A stretch of 64,000 nucleotides of DNA from Methylotenera oryzisoli (GCA_945907735.1 CAMDTL010000001.1:62001-126000); one strand, 5' to 3'; positions 22,325-33,646 are shown, numbered from the stretch's first letter. Program-made: numbers and translations. Notes: generated by a model not told the origin, from the letters alone.

Positions 22325-23224
22325 ATGAGCCATCCTTTACTTAAAACCAGTATCAAAAGTCTAAAATTAATTCACCAAGGCAAGGTGCGTGATATTTATG
22401 ATATCGATGCCAATAATATGCTACTGGTGAGCACGGACAGGCTGTCCGCGTTTGACGTGATATTGCCCACAGGCATTGCCAATAAAGGCGCAATGCTTAC
22501 ACAAATGGCGAATTTTTGGTTTGAAAAACTCAAACACATTGTGCCAAATCATTTAACGGGAGTTGCGCCAGAATCTGTGGTAAGTAGCCCTGCAGACCTT
22601 TCCCAGCTTGGCTCTCGGGCCGTCGTAGTGAAAAAACTAAAGCCAGTGCCAATTGAAGCCATCGTGCGTGGCTATTTGGTAGGTAGCGGTTGGAAAGAAT
22701 ACAAAACCAAAGGCACGGTGTGCGGCATTGCATTGCCCGCAGGCTTGCAAGAAGCCTCAAAATTACCAACGCCTATATTCACACCTTCCAGCAAGGCAGC
22801 CGTTGGTGAGCATGATGAAAATATTAGTTTGGCCGACTGTGAAAAACTAATTGGCGTTGATATGGCGCAAAAAGTAGCAGAAGTGGCGATTCAACTTTAC
22901 ACGGAAGCGGCTGAATATGCGTTGACCAAAGGTATTATTATTGCTGATACCAAATTTGAATTTGGCCTAGATAATAACGGCATGTTGCACGTGATGGACG
23001 AAGTGCTGACACCCGATTCATCGCGCTTTTGGCCGCTAGAGAGTTACAAAGTGGGTAGCAATCCGCCGAGTTACGATAAGCAATATGTGCGCGACTGGCT
23101 GGAATCAATTGGCTGGAATAAGGCGCCGCCAGCGCCCATTTTACCAGATGAGGTAGCACAAAAAACAAGCGAAAAATACCTGGAAGCTTTTGAGAAATTA
23201 ACTGGAAAAAAGCTAACCGCTTAG
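22325..23224 (+). CDS. purC: Phosphoribosylaminoimidazolesuccinocarboxamide synthase
   Basis: HQGKVRDIYDIDANNMLLVSTDRLSAFDVILP, IADTKFEFGLDNNG. Confidence 0.97.
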   Translation: MSHPLLKTSIKSLKLIHQGKVRDIYDIDANNMLLVSTDRLSAFDVILPTGIANKGAMLTQMANFWFEKLKHIVPNHLTGVAPESVVSSPADLSQLGSRAVVVKKLKPVPIEAIVRGYLVGSGWKEYKTKGTVCGIALPAGLQEASKLPTPIFTPSSKAAVGEHDENISLADCEKLIGVDMAQKVAEVAIQLYTEAAEYALTKGIIIADTKFEFGLDNNGMLHVMDEVLTPDSSRFWPLESYKVGSNPPSYDKQYVRDWLESIGWNKAPPAPILPDEVAQKTSEKYLEAFEKLTGKKLTA

Positions 23225-23256
23225 CAACTCATTAGGTTTTAAAGGCTCATAAACGC

Positions 23257-23529
23257 GTGAAAGAAAAATTAAAAAAAATCGCAGCGCAACTTAAGGCAGA
23301 ATTTAGTTTTTACCGCCGCTTGCAACAGCATCCCCAAACACCTGTTTTAGCTAAATGTTTCTTATGGTTGGCAATTGGATACTTGCTGCTGCCATTCGAT
23401 TTAATCCCTGATTTTATGCCCGTCATCGGCCAGTTAGATGAACTGGTGATTATTCCATTGTTGTTATACTGCGCGCTAAAGTTAACACCACAAGCTGTCA
23501 TTGCGGCATGTAAAGGTGAACAGGCGTGA
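23257..23529 (+). CDS. DUF1232 (YkvA-like) membrane protein
   Basis: LWLAIGYLLLPFDLIPDFMPVIGQLDELVIIPLLLYCALKLTP. Confidence 0.85.
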   Translation: MKEKLKKIAAQLKAEFSFYRRLQQHPQTPVLAKCFLWLAIGYLLLPFDLIPDFMPVIGQLDELVIIPLLLYCALKLTPQAVIAACKGEQA

Positions 23530-23699
23530 TGGAAATTTAGCAAATGATTCTAAATTGCGATCAGCAATATTCCTAAGTTATGGGGTTAAGTAAAAAAGTG
23601 TGCGATGCGGTTGTAAAACCTCATTCATACGATTTAGCAATCAATTAGCAACATTCTTCGCTTATAATTCTGCTTTTCTCATCACAGGCTTTACTCAAC

Positions 23700-24248
23700 A
23701 TGTCGTTAAACCAAGTGCCTTCTGGCAAAGATTTACCCAATGATTTCAACGTGATTATCGAAATCCCCATGCAGGGCGACCCTGTGAAATACGAAGTGGA
23801 TAAAGAAAGCGGTGCGATTTTTGTCGATCGTTTTATGGGTACATCGATGCAATATCCGTGTAATTATGGCTATATTCCACACACACTGGCTGATGATGGC
23901 GACCCAGTCGATGTGTTAGTGATTACGCCAGTGCCGCTGTTACCTGGCGTGGTGGTGCGCTGCCGCCCATTAGGCATGTTGCAAATGACAGATGAAGCTG
24001 GTGGCGACGCAAAGTTGCTGGCGGTGCCAGTGGAAAAAGTGTGTGGTTTATACGCTTACCAAAAAACTTATTTAGATATTTCACCTTGGCGGCTGGAGAT
24101 GATTTCACACTTTTTTGAGCACTACAAAGATTTGGACAAGGGGAAATGGGTGAAAATTGAAGGCTGGGTGGGCATTGAAGACGCGCACAAAGAAATTATG
24201 GATGGCGTAAAAAGATACAATGAAGCAGAAGTAAAGCCAGCGTTTTAA
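23700..24248 (+). CDS. ppa: Soluble inorganic pyrophosphatase
   Basis: [61 protein letters not shown]. Confidence 0.98.
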   Translation: MSLNQVPSGKDLPNDFNVIIEIPMQGDPVKYEVDKESGAIFVDRFMGTSMQYPCNYGYIPHTLADDGDPVDVLVITPVPLLPGVVVRCRPLGMLQMTDEAGGDAKLLAVPVEKVCGLYAYQKTYLDISPWRLEMISHFFEHYKDLDKGKWVKIEGWVGIEDAHKEIMDGVKRYNEAEVKPAF

Positions 24249-24354
24249 TGTTACTTTTAGGCTGGATTGTACTGCCGATAAAATTAATGTCCTGTAAGCC
24301 GTATAGATATTGGATCGCAGAGGCATAAAATAATGTACTTAAATAGGACATAAC

Positions 24355-24382
24355 AAAAAAGCCAGCTCAAGCTGGCTTTTTT
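24355..24382. terminator. Bidirectional terminator between ppa and hppA
   Basis: aaaaaagccagctcaagctggctttttt between convergent genes. Confidence 0.85.
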
Positions 24383-24399
24383 GCAGTTCAAATTAAAAC

Positions 24400-26433
24400 T
24401 TAAACATGAAGCAATGGCACAATTAATAGCGCCACAATGTTGATGATTTTAATCAAGGGGTTCACTGCAGGGCCAGCCGTATCTTTGTACGGATCGCCAA
24501 CAGTGTCGCCAGTCACAGCCGCTTTGTGCGCGTCTGAACCTTTGCCGCCGTGGTTGCCGTCTTCAATATATTTCTTGGCATTATCCCAAGCACCACCACC
24601 GGTACACATGGAGATTGCTACGAATAAACCCGTCACAATCGTGCCCATCAGCAGGCCACCAAGTGCTACAGGACCGAGCAGTAAGCCGACGGCAATAGGT
24701 ACCGCCACTGGTAAGAGTGATGGAATCATCATTTCTTTAATGGCTGCTGTGGTCAGCATATCTACCGCTTTGCCGTATTCTGGCTTGGCAGTGCCTTCCA
24801 TAATGCCTTTAATGTCGCGGAACTGGCGGCGCACTTCTTCCACCACAGCGCCCGCTGCACGCCCCACCGCTTCCATCGCCATGGCGGCAAATAAGAATGG
24901 AATTAAGCCGCCAATAAATAAGCCAATAATCACCATTGGGTCGCTTAGGTCGAATTTTAAATCCATCCCTGCGCCTGAGAGTTTATGTGTGTAATCGGCA
25001 AATAATACTAATGCCGCTAAACCCGCAGAACCAATCGCATAGCCCTTAGTCACGGCTTTAGTGGTGTTGCCAACGGCATCTAATGGGTCAGTTACGTCAC
25101 GCACTTCGGCTGGCAAACCAGCCATTTCGGCAATGCCGCCCGCGTTGTCAGTAATTGGGCCGTACGCATCAAGCGCTACCACAATGCCTGCCATGCTCAA
25201 CATTGACGTTGCAGCAATCGCAATGCCATACAAACCACCTAAATGATAAGATGTCCAAATGGCTAAACACACAGACAATACTGGCCAAGCGGTTGATTTC
25301 ATTGAAATACCAATACCTGCGATGATGTTGGTCGCGTGGCCAGTGGTTGAGGCTTGCGCTACGTGCTGTACAGGTGCGTATTGCGTGCCAGTGTAGTATT
25401 CGGTAATCCACACCAAAGCTGCAGTTAATACTAAGCCCACTGCACATGCACCAAATAATTGGTTGGCAGAGATGACTAAATCGCCTGCTGTTAAGCCTTC
25501 TGGGAACATTTTCATGGTCACAAAATAGAACGCGATAAGAGATAATATGCCTGCAACTGCTAAGCCTTTGTACAAGGCTGGCATCACGTTTTTCATACCT
25601 GGTGAAGCTTTAACAAAGAAGCAGCCAATAATAGAAGCCACGATAGATACCGCACCCAGCATCAGTGGGTAAATAATGCCGTTTGCACCAGACTCGGTGA
25701 TAAGCAAATGACCTAGCACCATGGTGGCGATGAGCGTTACCGCATAAGTTTCGAACAAGTCGGCTGCCATACCAGCACAATCGCCCACGTTATCACCCAC
25801 GTTGTCGGCAATTACGGCTGGGTTGCGTGGGTCATCTTCTGGAATGCCTGCTTCAACTTTACCGACCAAATCCGCGCCGACGTCTGCACCTTTAGTAAAA
25901 ATACCGCCGCCCAAACGAGCGAAGATTGAGATGAGTGATGAGCCGAAAGCTAAGCCAATAAGCGGATCTAGGTTAGTTGCAGCTTCACCGCCTAAAAACC
26001 AGTAAAAACCAGCTACACCAAGCAAACCCAAACCTACTACCAACATGCCAGTCACCGCGCCGCCTTTAAAGGCCACGTCAAACGCAGGCGCAATTCCGCC
26101 AGTGGCCGCTTGTGCGGTACGCACATTAGCTTTTACAGAAACATTCATGCCAATAAAGCCACAAGCGCCAGATAATAAAGCACCCAACACAAAGCCAATC
26201 GCAGTTGTCGTACCTAAAAACACTGTCACTAAAATGGCCAGCACAATGCCTACCATAGTGATGGTTTTATATTGACGCGCTAAATAAGCCGCAGCGCCTT
26301 GTTGAATTGCGCCTGCAATTTCTTGCATGCGCGCATTGCCAGCTGGCAAATTGGCAATCCATTTACTCATTACTACGCCATAAAGCACTGCTAATACTGC
26401 GGCAGCAATGGCGATCATTAGTGCTACTGACAT
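24400..26433 (-). CDS. hppA: Membrane-bound ion-translocating pyrophosphatase
   Basis: [55 protein letters not shown]; multi-TM protein. Confidence 0.98.
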   Translation of the reverse strand: MSVALMIAIAAAVLAVLYGVVMSKWIANLPAGNARMQEIAGAIQQGAAAYLARQYKTITMVGIVLAILVTVFLGTTTAIGFVLGALLSGACGFIGMNVSVKANVRTAQAATGGIAPAFDVAFKGGAVTGMLVVGLGLLGVAGFYWFLGGEAATNLDPLIGLAFGSSLISIFARLGGGIFTKGADVGADLVGKVEAGIPEDDPRNPAVIADNVGDNVGDCAGMAADLFETYAVTLIATMVLGHLLITESGANGIIYPLMLGAVSIVASIIGCFFVKASPGMKNVMPALYKGLAVAGILSLIAFYFVTMKMFPEGLTAGDLVISANQLFGACAVGLVLTAALVWITEYYTGTQYAPVQHVAQASTTGHATNIIAGIGISMKSTAWPVLSVCLAIWTSYHLGGLYGIAIAATSMLSMAGIVVALDAYGPITDNAGGIAEMAGLPAEVRDVTDPLDAVGNTTKAVTKGYAIGSAGLAALVLFADYTHKLSGAGMDLKFDLSDPMVIIGLFIGGLIPFLFAAMAMEAVGRAAGAVVEEVRRQFRDIKGIMEGTAKPEYGKAVDMLTTAAIKEMMIPSLLPVAVPIAVGLLLGPVALGGLLMGTIVTGLFVAISMCTGGGAWDNAKKYIEDGNHGGKGSDAHKAAVTGDTVGDPYKDTAGPAVNPLIKIINIVALLIVPLLHV

Positions 26434-26767
26434 GACTTCTCCCTATCTATATTATTTATAAATCTGAAACGTAATTTGTTAGAAAATTGAGTTAAAAAAT
26501 TGTAAATTTTTTGTAACATCAGCCGCATTATGGCATTAACAGTTAGGCGAGACAACCACTTAGCTTGTTTCATGTGGGTTGCATGACAAAAGCAGAAGAA
26601 GCGCTGTAGCCGTGCATGCAATGCGCAAATGATTGAGTATTGCATATGATTTTTTAGCAATGGATGTTGTAGCAAAACCGTACTAAAAAGCACATAAATC
26701 AGCTTACAGCTAATGTAGCAGGAGCAAAAACTAACCAAGTTAGATAGCCATTAGTTTTATGGGCAAA

Positions 26768-27211
26768 CTATTTAGTTTTGCTGGCAAGTAAGTTGAGCTT
26801 TGAGGCTAGTGGTGACTCGCCTAAATCCCGAGCTAAATTTTTTAGGCTATTTGCTGCGTTGCTAGACAGTGTGCGTGGCGCCTTAATGATGGCTTTTGAG
26901 CGAGATTTTACTTGCACTTTCACCACAATTGCAGTAACTTTACACTCCCTGAAAGATTGATGCACTTTTTGCAAATTTTGTAATTGAGTCAATAAGCTAG
27001 CTTGGGTGAGTTTGATTTTGCTGGCCACGCTTGAGCTGTCAGCATAAACCGTTAGCTGCCCGTTCTTGAGGCTGCTGGCGAAGCTGTGTTGACTCAATAG
27101 TTTGAGCGTTGCTGCGTGCCAAAACTGTTGCAAATGTTGGTGCGCTTGCACGTTTTCAGCAAGCCTATTAAGCTCGCTGTGCTCATTAAACAGAGTGTTA
27201 ATTTTACGCAT
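26768..27211 (-). CDS. DUF721 (DciA-like) protein
   Basis: Short basic protein divergent from an M23 peptidase/secA, a common arrangement in this group; FWHAATLKLLSQHSFASSLKNGQLTVYADSSSVASKIKLTQ. Confidence 0.6.
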   Translation of the reverse strand: MRKINTLFNEHSELNRLAENVQAHQHLQQFWHAATLKLLSQHSFASSLKNGQLTVYADSSSVASKIKLTQASLLTQLQNLQKVHQSFRECKVTAIVVKVQVKSRSKAIIKAPRTLSSNAANSLKNLARDLGESPLASKLNLLASKTK

Positions 27212-27247
27212 AATGAATTGTACCGAAAACTGACTAAAAAATAGCTT

Positions 27248-28174
27248 ATGAATATTATTGTAGTTTCTAATAAAATGGCAAAAGCCAAAAGCTTATCAGT
27301 GCTGCAAGTAGCAGCCTTACTTGCAGGCTTGGTGTTAGTGCCAGTGTTGTTGACTTTGCTGTTTATTACGCCGCAAAACAATATTAAAGCGCAAGGCATG
27401 AAAGCATTGCTACCGCCACGGCTTAAAAGCAGCCTTATTTCATCGCAAGTGCATTTAGATGCTTATGCTAAAGAGCTGGGCGAGTTGCAAGCGCGCATGA
27501 TGCGTTTGGATGCGCAAAGTCAGCGCTTGGCTAAGATGGCGGGTGATAAGGACGGTGAAGTCAGCAAAAACTCCAATCTAAAACCAATAAAGAATTCACG
27601 GCTAGATAATTTATTGCCAGCCAATCGTGGCGGACCACTGGTGCATGCGCACCCAATGACCGAGCTTGGTTTGCAGGCTGCGATATTGGAGCTTACGCAA
27701 GCGGTAGATGCGCGCGATGAGTCTTTAAGTAGCATCGAGGCGAAAATTTTACAGCAGAGTGTGCTAAAAGATATGCTGCCCAACAGCAGCCCCATTAGCG
27801 TTGCTTTTAACTCATCCAGTTACGGTTGGCGCATCGATCCATTTAACGGCAACAAGGCTTTTCACGAAGGCCTAGATTTTACTGCAAATACGGGCGTGCC
27901 CATACGGGCTGCTGCTGATGGCATTGTGTCTGTCGCTGCACTGACACATGATTATGGTCGTATGGTAAAAATTGGTCATGGCGCCGGCTTAGAAACACGT
28001 TATGCACATGCTTCAAAATTGCTGGTTAAGGCGGGTGAGCGCGTGACAAAAGGTCAAGTGGTGGCGTTGGTGGGTAGCACAGGGCGCTCGACTGGACCGC
28101 ATTTGCATTATGAAATCCGGCTTAATGGCAATGCCTTAGATCCGCGACGATATTTACACAAAAATGCCAGTTAA
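27248..28174 (+). CDS. M23-family metallopeptidase (LytM domain)
   Basis: SYGWRIDPFNGNKAFHEGLDFTANTGVPIRAAADGIV, GSTGRSTGPHLHYEIRLNG. Confidence 0.92.
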   Translation: MNIIVVSNKMAKAKSLSVLQVAALLAGLVLVPVLLTLLFITPQNNIKAQGMKALLPPRLKSSLISSQVHLDAYAKELGELQARMMRLDAQSQRLAKMAGDKDGEVSKNSNLKPIKNSRLDNLLPANRGGPLVHAHPMTELGLQAAILELTQAVDARDESLSSIEAKILQQSVLKDMLPNSSPISVAFNSSSYGWRIDPFNGNKAFHEGLDFTANTGVPIRAAADGIVSVAALTHDYGRMVKIGHGAGLETRYAHASKLLVKAGERVTKGQVVALVGSTGRSTGPHLHYEIRLNGNALDPRRYLHKNAS

Positions 28175-28313
28175 TGGTATTAAGTTAATGAAATATATTT
28201 AAAAACGAATAAACGAGTATTGAAAATAATAATAACTTCCCCCAAATAAGCAGCAGTATTTTCATCCAATCTAAATAGAGGTTTCCGAGGTTTCGGAAAG
28301 TCGGTGTCTTTTC

Positions 28314-31052
28314 ATGTTATCCACGTGGTTCAGAAAATTTTACGGTAGTCGCAATGATAGGTTAGTTAAGCAATACGGCCAAAAAGTCAAAGAAATTAAT
28401 GCGCTGGAACCCAGCATCCATAAGCTTAGTGACGATGCGCTGCGTGCAAAAACTGAAGAATTTAAACAACGTTTTATAGCAGGCGAAAGCTTAGAAAAGC
28501 TATTGCCAGAAGCTTTTGCGGTGGTGCGTGAAGGTGGCCTGCGCGCCTTGGGCATGCGTCATTTTGATGTGCAGCTCATTGGCGGCATGGTGATTCACTC
28601 AGGAAAAATTGCTGAAATGGGCACGGGCGAAGGTAAAACTTTGGTGGCTACGCTACCGCTTTATTTAAACGCCATCGCTGGCAAAGGTGCGCATTTAGTG
28701 ACGGTGAACGATTATTTGGCAAAGCGTGATGCCGAATGGATGGGCAAGCTTTACAACTTTTTGGGCCTTACTGTCGGCATCAATTTATCGCAAATGCGGC
28801 ACGATGCCAAACAGCAAGCCTACGCGGCCGATATTACTTACGGCACCAATAACGAGTTTGGCTTTGATTACCTGCGCGATAACATGGTGTTTACCAAAGA
28901 AGAGCGCGTACAACGCGGATTAACGTTTGCGCTGGTGGATGAAGTGGATTCGATTCTAATTGATGAAGCGCGCACACCGCTCATTATTTCTGGCCAAGCC
29001 GAGCACAGCATTGATTTGTACAATCAAATTAATGCTGTGGCGTTACAACTCATCAAGCAAGCGGAAGAAAATGGCGATGGCGATTTTTGGGTCGATGAAA
29101 AAGCGCAAACCGTGACCATGAGTGAAGCCGGGCACGAGCGTGCTGAGGCGATTTTAGCGCAGTCTGGCTTAATGGCAGAAGGCGCTAGTCTGTACGAGTC
29201 TGCCAATATTACCTTGGTGCACCATTTGTATGCATCGCTGCGTGCGCAAAATTTGTTTAAATTAGATCAACATTATGTCGTTGATAATGGCGAGATTGTG
29301 ATTGTAGATGAATTTTCTGGCCGCAAAATGCCGGGTCGTAGATGGTCCGATGGTTTGCACCAGGCGGTAGAAGCCAAAGAAGGTGTGGCGATTCAGAAAG
29401 AGAATCAAACGCTGGCGTCGATTACTTTTCAAAATTATTTCCGCATGTACCAAAAGTTAAGTGGTATGACGGGCACGGCCGATACCGAGGCTTACGAATT
29501 TAACCAAATCTATGGTTTGGAAACGGTCGTGATTCCAACGCATCGCAATAAAATCCGCAAAGATGCAATGGATAAAGTGTATCGTACCTCGGCAGAAAAA
29601 TATAACGCGGTGATTGAAGATATTAAACAATGCCAAGCCATCGGTCAGCCAGTATTGGTAGGCACGACTTCGATTGAAAATTCAGAGCTCATTTCTGGCT
29701 TGCTGAACAAAGCCAAATTAGCGCATGAGGTTTTAAATGCAAAACAGCACGAGCGCGAGGCGCATATTGTGGCCGAAGCTGGCATCCCAAGCGCCATTAC
29801 CATTGCGACTAATATGGCAGGCCGCGGCACTGATATTGTGTTGGGTGGTAACCCGGAAGCCAGTATCCATGCGGTGCGTAGCGATGTAATTTTAAGCGAT
29901 GCAGAGAAAGAAACCAAAGCGTTGCAATTAAAAGCGGATTGGAAAAAACGCCATGATGCCGTTGTGGCTGCTGGCGGCTTGCATATTATTGGTACCGAGC
30001 GCCATGAATCACGCCGTATCGACAACCAATTGCGCGGTCGTTCTGGGCGTCAAGGCGATCCAGGTTCTAGCCGTTTTTACTTGTCTTTAGACGACCAATT
30101 ATTGCGCATATTCTCAGGCGAACGTGTTGCTGCGATTATGGAGCGCCTGAAAATGCCAGAAGGTGAGGCAATTGAGCATAGCATGGTGACGCGCGCGATT
30201 GAAAACGCGCAACGCAAGGTAGAAGGTCGCAACTTTGATATTCGTAAACAATTGCTTGAGTTTGATGACGTTTCTAACGACCAGCGTAAGGTCATTTACG
30301 AGCAACGTAACGAGTTGTTAGAGGCCACCGATATTGGCGAAACCATTAACAGCATGCGTGGCGATGTACTTACCAATATGATAGCAACGCATATTCCGCC
30401 AGGTAGTGTGGAAAATCAATGGGATATTGCGAGTTTGCAGAAAGAGCTTAGCGCCGCGGCCGGACTTGATTTGCCAGTGGCGCAGTGGCTAGAAGAAAAT
30501 CCAGATTTGCACGAAGAAACTTTGCGTGAGCGTATTTTTGCAGCGGCAGATAAATCGTATATCACCAAAGAAATGCTTGCTAGTAGCGATACCATGCGCC
30601 AATTTGAGCGCTCGGTGATGTTGCAAAGTATCGATATGCATTGGCGCGAGCATTTGGCGGCGCTGGATCATTTGCGCCAAGGCATCCATCTGCGTTCTTA
30701 TGCGCAAAAAAATCCTAAGCAGGAATACAAGCGCGAGGCATTTCAATTGTTTGAAGTCTTGTTAGATACTGTTAAAGCCGAAGTGACAAAAATCACCATG
30801 CTGGTGCAGGTGCGCACGCAGGAAGATGTTGAGCCAGTAGAGCCAGCAGCGAATGTTGCCAACGTGCAATATCAACATGCTGACTTTGAAGATGCGCTGG
30901 CGAACCCGCGGGGTAATTTTACAGAGGAAGAACAGGCACAAATGGCAAGTGGCAACCCGATTGTACGCGATGGCGTAAAAGTAGGCCGTAATGATCCGTG
31001 TCCATGTGGCAGCGGCAAAAAATATAAACAATGCCACGGCGCACTTAGTTAA
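28314..31052 (+). CDS. secA: Preprotein translocase subunit SecA
   Basis: [34 protein letters not shown]-terminal zinc motif [20 protein letters not shown]. Confidence 0.99.
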   Translation: MLSTWFRKFYGSRNDRLVKQYGQKVKEINALEPSIHKLSDDALRAKTEEFKQRFIAGESLEKLLPEAFAVVREGGLRALGMRHFDVQLIGGMVIHSGKIAEMGTGEGKTLVATLPLYLNAIAGKGAHLVTVNDYLAKRDAEWMGKLYNFLGLTVGINLSQMRHDAKQQAYAADITYGTNNEFGFDYLRDNMVFTKEERVQRGLTFALVDEVDSILIDEARTPLIISGQAEHSIDLYNQINAVALQLIKQAEENGDGDFWVDEKAQTVTMSEAGHERAEAILAQSGLMAEGASLYESANITLVHHLYASLRAQNLFKLDQHYVVDNGEIVIVDEFSGRKMPGRRWSDGLHQAVEAKEGVAIQKENQTLASITFQNYFRMYQKLSGMTGTADTEAYEFNQIYGLETVVIPTHRNKIRKDAMDKVYRTSAEKYNAVIEDIKQCQAIGQPVLVGTTSIENSELISGLLNKAKLAHEVLNAKQHEREAHIVAEAGIPSAITIATNMAGRGTDIVLGGNPEASIHAVRSDVILSDAEKETKALQLKADWKKRHDAVVAAGGLHIIGTERHESRRIDNQLRGRSGRQGDPGSSRFYLSLDDQLLRIFSGERVAAIMERLKMPEGEAIEHSMVTRAIENAQRKVEGRNFDIRKQLLEFDDVSNDQRKVIYEQRNELLEATDIGETINSMRGDVLTNMIATHIPPGSVENQWDIASLQKELSAAAGLDLPVAQWLEENPDLHEETLRERIFAAADKSYITKEMLASSDTMRQFERSVMLQSIDMHWREHLAALDHLRQGIHLRSYAQKNPKQEYKREAFQLFEVLLDTVKAEVTKITMLVQVRTQEDVEPVEPAANVANVQYQHADFEDALANPRGNFTEEEQAQMASGNPIVRDGVKVGRNDPCPCGSGKKYKQCHGALS

Positions 31053-31059
31053 TTAAAAA

Positions 31060-31245
31060 ATGGCTACACAAGCAGAGGTACAATCGCATTGCATCGGTGT
31101 GTGTAGCATGGATGCGGCAACAGGATTTTGCCAAGGTTGCTATCGCACGATTGAAGAAATTCAAGCTTGGTGGGATTTAGATAACACGCAAAAACAAGAG
31201 ATTATTGAAAAGTCTAACGCGCGACTCGCACAACAATTCAATTAA
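31060..31245 (+). CDS. DUF1289 small Cys-rich protein
   Basis: CIGVCSMDAATGFCQGCYRTIEEIQAWWDL. Confidence 0.85.
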   Translation: MATQAEVQSHCIGVCSMDAATGFCQGCYRTIEEIQAWWDLDNTQKQEIIEKSNARLAQQFN

Positions 31246-31277
31246 TGGTTGCGTTATAGATTAATGCATTTTATGCT

Positions 31278-31316
31278 ATGCCCTGCAACTGGCAGGGCTA
31301 TTTACCCACAGGGCAT
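31278..31316. terminator. Overlapping hairpins between convergent DUF1289 and DUF2063 genes
   Basis: GCCCTGC-aactg-GCAGGGC, and alternatively ATGCCCTG...CAGGGCAT using the same 5' arm. Confidence 0.45.
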
Positions 31317-31346
31317 TTATTTTAAGTTTTTTTGGCAATATTTTAT

Positions 31347-32099
31347 TTAAATACTGCCGATAATTGCTTGTTGTCTGGCTAAATCAGTTAAAATTTGCGC
31401 GCCAAATTGAATTACTGTGTCAACCTCTGGATGTGTTATTTCTTCCGCAAGTTTTTTCAATGCTTGTTTGCCAGTCATTTTATTCTCTTTAATTAAATTC
31501 AATAACTGAAAAGTAATGGAGTTTAGCTCGATAAACTTCACCTCAAACTCCGCGTTTCTAAACACCAATAGATAGGTTTTTTCTGCCATTTTTGGTTTAA
31601 AACTGGCGGAAATTCTATGCACGGGAAAGCCATATTCCAACAGCATGTGCGCGGGCGTTAGCACTGGTTTTTCATGCAGTAAATCCGTTTTCTGACTAAG
31701 TTTTATAGTTTCTGTTTGTTGTGCGGTTTCAAGCGTGCCAACCGCCAACTCCACCCATTCGTAATGCGCGAGCTGCCCAAGGTAAATAGGAAGGTCATAA
31801 GCAGGCGAGTTTTTTACCGTTTCAAGATAACTTAAAAACTGCTGTGGAATTTCTCTAAAAATAGGCGTTTTGGCTGGATGATTTTTTACAAAATCGCGCA
31901 TTAATGCGCGCCATGCACGCTTGCCCATTGCTTTTTGGCAAACAGGAAAGCAAATGGAAACTGATTCAAAAATATTATTAAATACAGCTTCGCGATAGAC
32001 TGCCATGCGTGCTGCCACTACACGCGCAGGTTTTTTGTGCGCTTTGGGGTCGCGAATATGCGCAGTAAATTCCAGTTGATAACGTTGAAAATCTAACAT
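31347..32099 (-). CDS. DUF2063 protein (HvfC/BufC-like partner of a DUF692 enzyme)
   Basis: FQRYQLEFTAHIRDPKAHKKPARVVAARMAVYREAVFNNIFESVSICFPVCQKAMGKRAWRALMRDFV; downstream of the DUF692 gene. Confidence 0.88.
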   Translation of the reverse strand: MLDFQRYQLEFTAHIRDPKAHKKPARVVAARMAVYREAVFNNIFESVSICFPVCQKAMGKRAWRALMRDFVKNHPAKTPIFREIPQQFLSYLETVKNSPAYDLPIYLGQLAHYEWVELAVGTLETAQQTETIKLSQKTDLLHEKPVLTPAHMLLEYGFPVHRISASFKPKMAEKTYLLVFRNAEFEVKFIELNSITFQLLNLIKENKMTGKQALKKLAEEITHPEVDTVIQFGAQILTDLARQQAIIGSI

Positions 32100-32110
32100 A
32101 CGGTGATAGT

Positions 32111-32995
32111 CTATATACCTTTATCTATGCGGATTTCAGGCCGATTATTTTTAATTTGAAGCGCTGCAATTTTATTCACTTCGCGCATAAGTTTTGGCAA
32201 CGGGGGAATATTGCTGTCGCGCTCCAACAGCGTTGGGAAAGCGCCAAACAGTGCGTAAGCTTCGTCTAACAATTGCCACACGGGGTCTATCACATCGGCA
32301 CCGTGCGTATCGATTAATAAGCTTGGTGTTTGTTGATAATGCCCCGCCACGTGACTGTAAATGATTTTTTCTTTTGGAATTTGGCGTAAAAATTCATAAG
32401 GGTCAAAATTAAAATTCACGCTGTTTACATAAATATTGTTGATGTCCAAGTGCAGGTCACAGTCGGCTTCAGCTAAAACGGCATTGAGAAAATCAATCTC
32501 GCGCATGGTGGAAATGGGCGCTGTGGCGTAAAAAGACGCATTTTCCACGGCGATTTTTTGTTCCAGAATATCTTGCGTTTGGCGGATGCGCGCCGCGACA
32601 TAAAGCACCGCTTCTTCGGTAAATGGAATCGGCAGCAAATCGTATAAATAACCACTTTGGCCGTTTTGTATGTCGCTGCAATAACTTAAATGTTCGGTAT
32701 AAAGCGGGATTTTATTGGCGCTTAAGAAAGTTTTAACTTGTTTTAAAAATGCTATATTCAACGGGTCTGGCCCGCCCAAAGATAAACACAAGCCATGACA
32801 GGCAATCGGATAGCGCTCGACAAACCAGGCTAAATCTGCGGCAAATTTTCCACCCGCACCTAGCCAGTTTTCTGGGGCGATTTCGACAAAATTAATATTA
32901 GAGATTGCGGATTGCTGGTAGCTGGATTGGATTTGGGGAATCAGCTCGCGCTTGAGCCCCAAACCTACGCCTTTGATGTCAGCCAGTGTTGACAC
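32111..32995 (-). CDS. DUF692 / MNIO-family enzyme (HvfB/BufB-like)
   Basis: GVGLGLKRELIPQI, FVEIAPENWLGAGG, GLCLSLGGPDPLN, LYTEHLSYCS, DLHLDINNIYVNSVNFNFD, SHVAGHYQQ. Confidence 0.95.
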   Translation of the reverse strand: MSTLADIKGVGLGLKRELIPQIQSSYQQSAISNINFVEIAPENWLGAGGKFAADLAWFVERYPIACHGLCLSLGGPDPLNIAFLKQVKTFLSANKIPLYTEHLSYCSDIQNGQSGYLYDLLPIPFTEEAVLYVAARIRQTQDILEQKIAVENASFYATAPISTMREIDFLNAVLAEADCDLHLDINNIYVNSVNFNFDPYEFLRQIPKEKIIYSHVAGHYQQTPSLLIDTHGADVIDPVWQLLDEAYALFGAFPTLLERDSNIPPLPKLMREVNKIAALQIKNNRPEIRIDKGI

Positions 32996-33006
32996 GAAAA
33001 CTCAAC

Positions 33007-33345
33007 TTAGTGACCGCATTTTCCTTCGCCACATTTACCTTCACCACACTTGCCATCTTTGGTTTTTTTCATTGCTTCACCACATTTACCTTCACCACAC
33101 TTGCCATCTTTGGTTTTTTTCATATCCTCGCCGCATTTGCCGTCTTTGGCTTTCCCGGCGCCGCATTTGCCGTCGCCACATTTACCATCTTTGGCTTTGT
33201 CTGCGTGGTTGTCAGCAACTTGGTAGCCGCTTGAAAGTGATTTAATTGCAAATGGATTTTCTGCCGCGTTAACGCTTGCAGCGCCAATAGACAGTGCAAA
33301 TGCACCAGTAACTGCTAATGCCACTACTTTATTTGATGCTTCCAT
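33007..33345 (-). CDS. Small secreted-type Cys-rich precursor with eight GKCG motifs (HvfA/bufferin-like)
   Basis: Signal peptide AVTGAFALSIGAASVNAAENPFAIKSLSSGYQVA followed by KDGKCGDGKCGAGKAKDGKCG...EGKCGEGKCGH; upstream of the DUF692 and DUF2063 genes on the same strand. Confidence 0.93.
   Translation of the reverse strand: MEASNKVVALAVTGAFALSIGAASVNAAENPFAIKSLSSGYQVADNHADKAKDGKCGDGKCGAGKAKDGKCGEDMKKTKDGKCGEGKCGEAMKKTKDGKCGEGKCGEGKCGH
33030..33123. repeat. Tandem duplication inside the GKCG precursor gene
   Basis: 43-bp identical segment cacatttaccttcaccacacttgccatctttggtttttttcat at 33030-33072 and 33081-33123 (51-bp period). Confidence 0.95.
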
Positions 33346-33376
33346 AAAAAATTCCTTTTAAATTAACAAGTTAATA

Positions 33377-33646
33377 TTATGAGCGATTTGTTTGAATAGT
33401 CGATTCAATTAAGTCTGCAATGCGTGTTTTTGCTGTATGTGGCATTTCAATGGTATGGTCGCTCTCGATAGAACTTGCCACTCGTTTCACAGCAACGCGC
33501 AAAGTTTGCAGTTGTTGACTAAAGTGTTTGCAATAGGCACAAATAAGCAGATGCAATTTAAGTAATAAACGCTCACGCAACGTTAAAGTTCTATCTAACG
33601 ATTGTGAAATAATTCGACTTGCTTGCTTGCAATCCAATAAATTCAA
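33377..33646 (-). CDS. zf-HC2-like anti-sigma factor (candidate)
   Basis: LDCKQASRIISQSLDRTLTLRERLLLKLHLLICAYCKHFSQQLQTLR matches the CxxC/H anti-sigma pattern; lies just downstream of a sigma-factor remnant. Confidence 0.75.
   Translation of the reverse strand: MNLLDCKQASRIISQSLDRTLTLRERLLLKLHLLICAYCKHFSQQLQTLRVAVKRVASSIESDHTIEMPHTAKTRIADLIESTIQTNRS

Noticed and set aside
33030-33123. CRISPR-like array
   Set aside because: Two direct copies that are in-frame coding repeats of the GKCG precursor; no spacers or cas genes.
32952-33245. Plus-strand ORFs with HIYHLW or TFTTLAIFGFF repeats
   Set aside because: Antisense translations of the GKCG precursor repeats; no start context or family.
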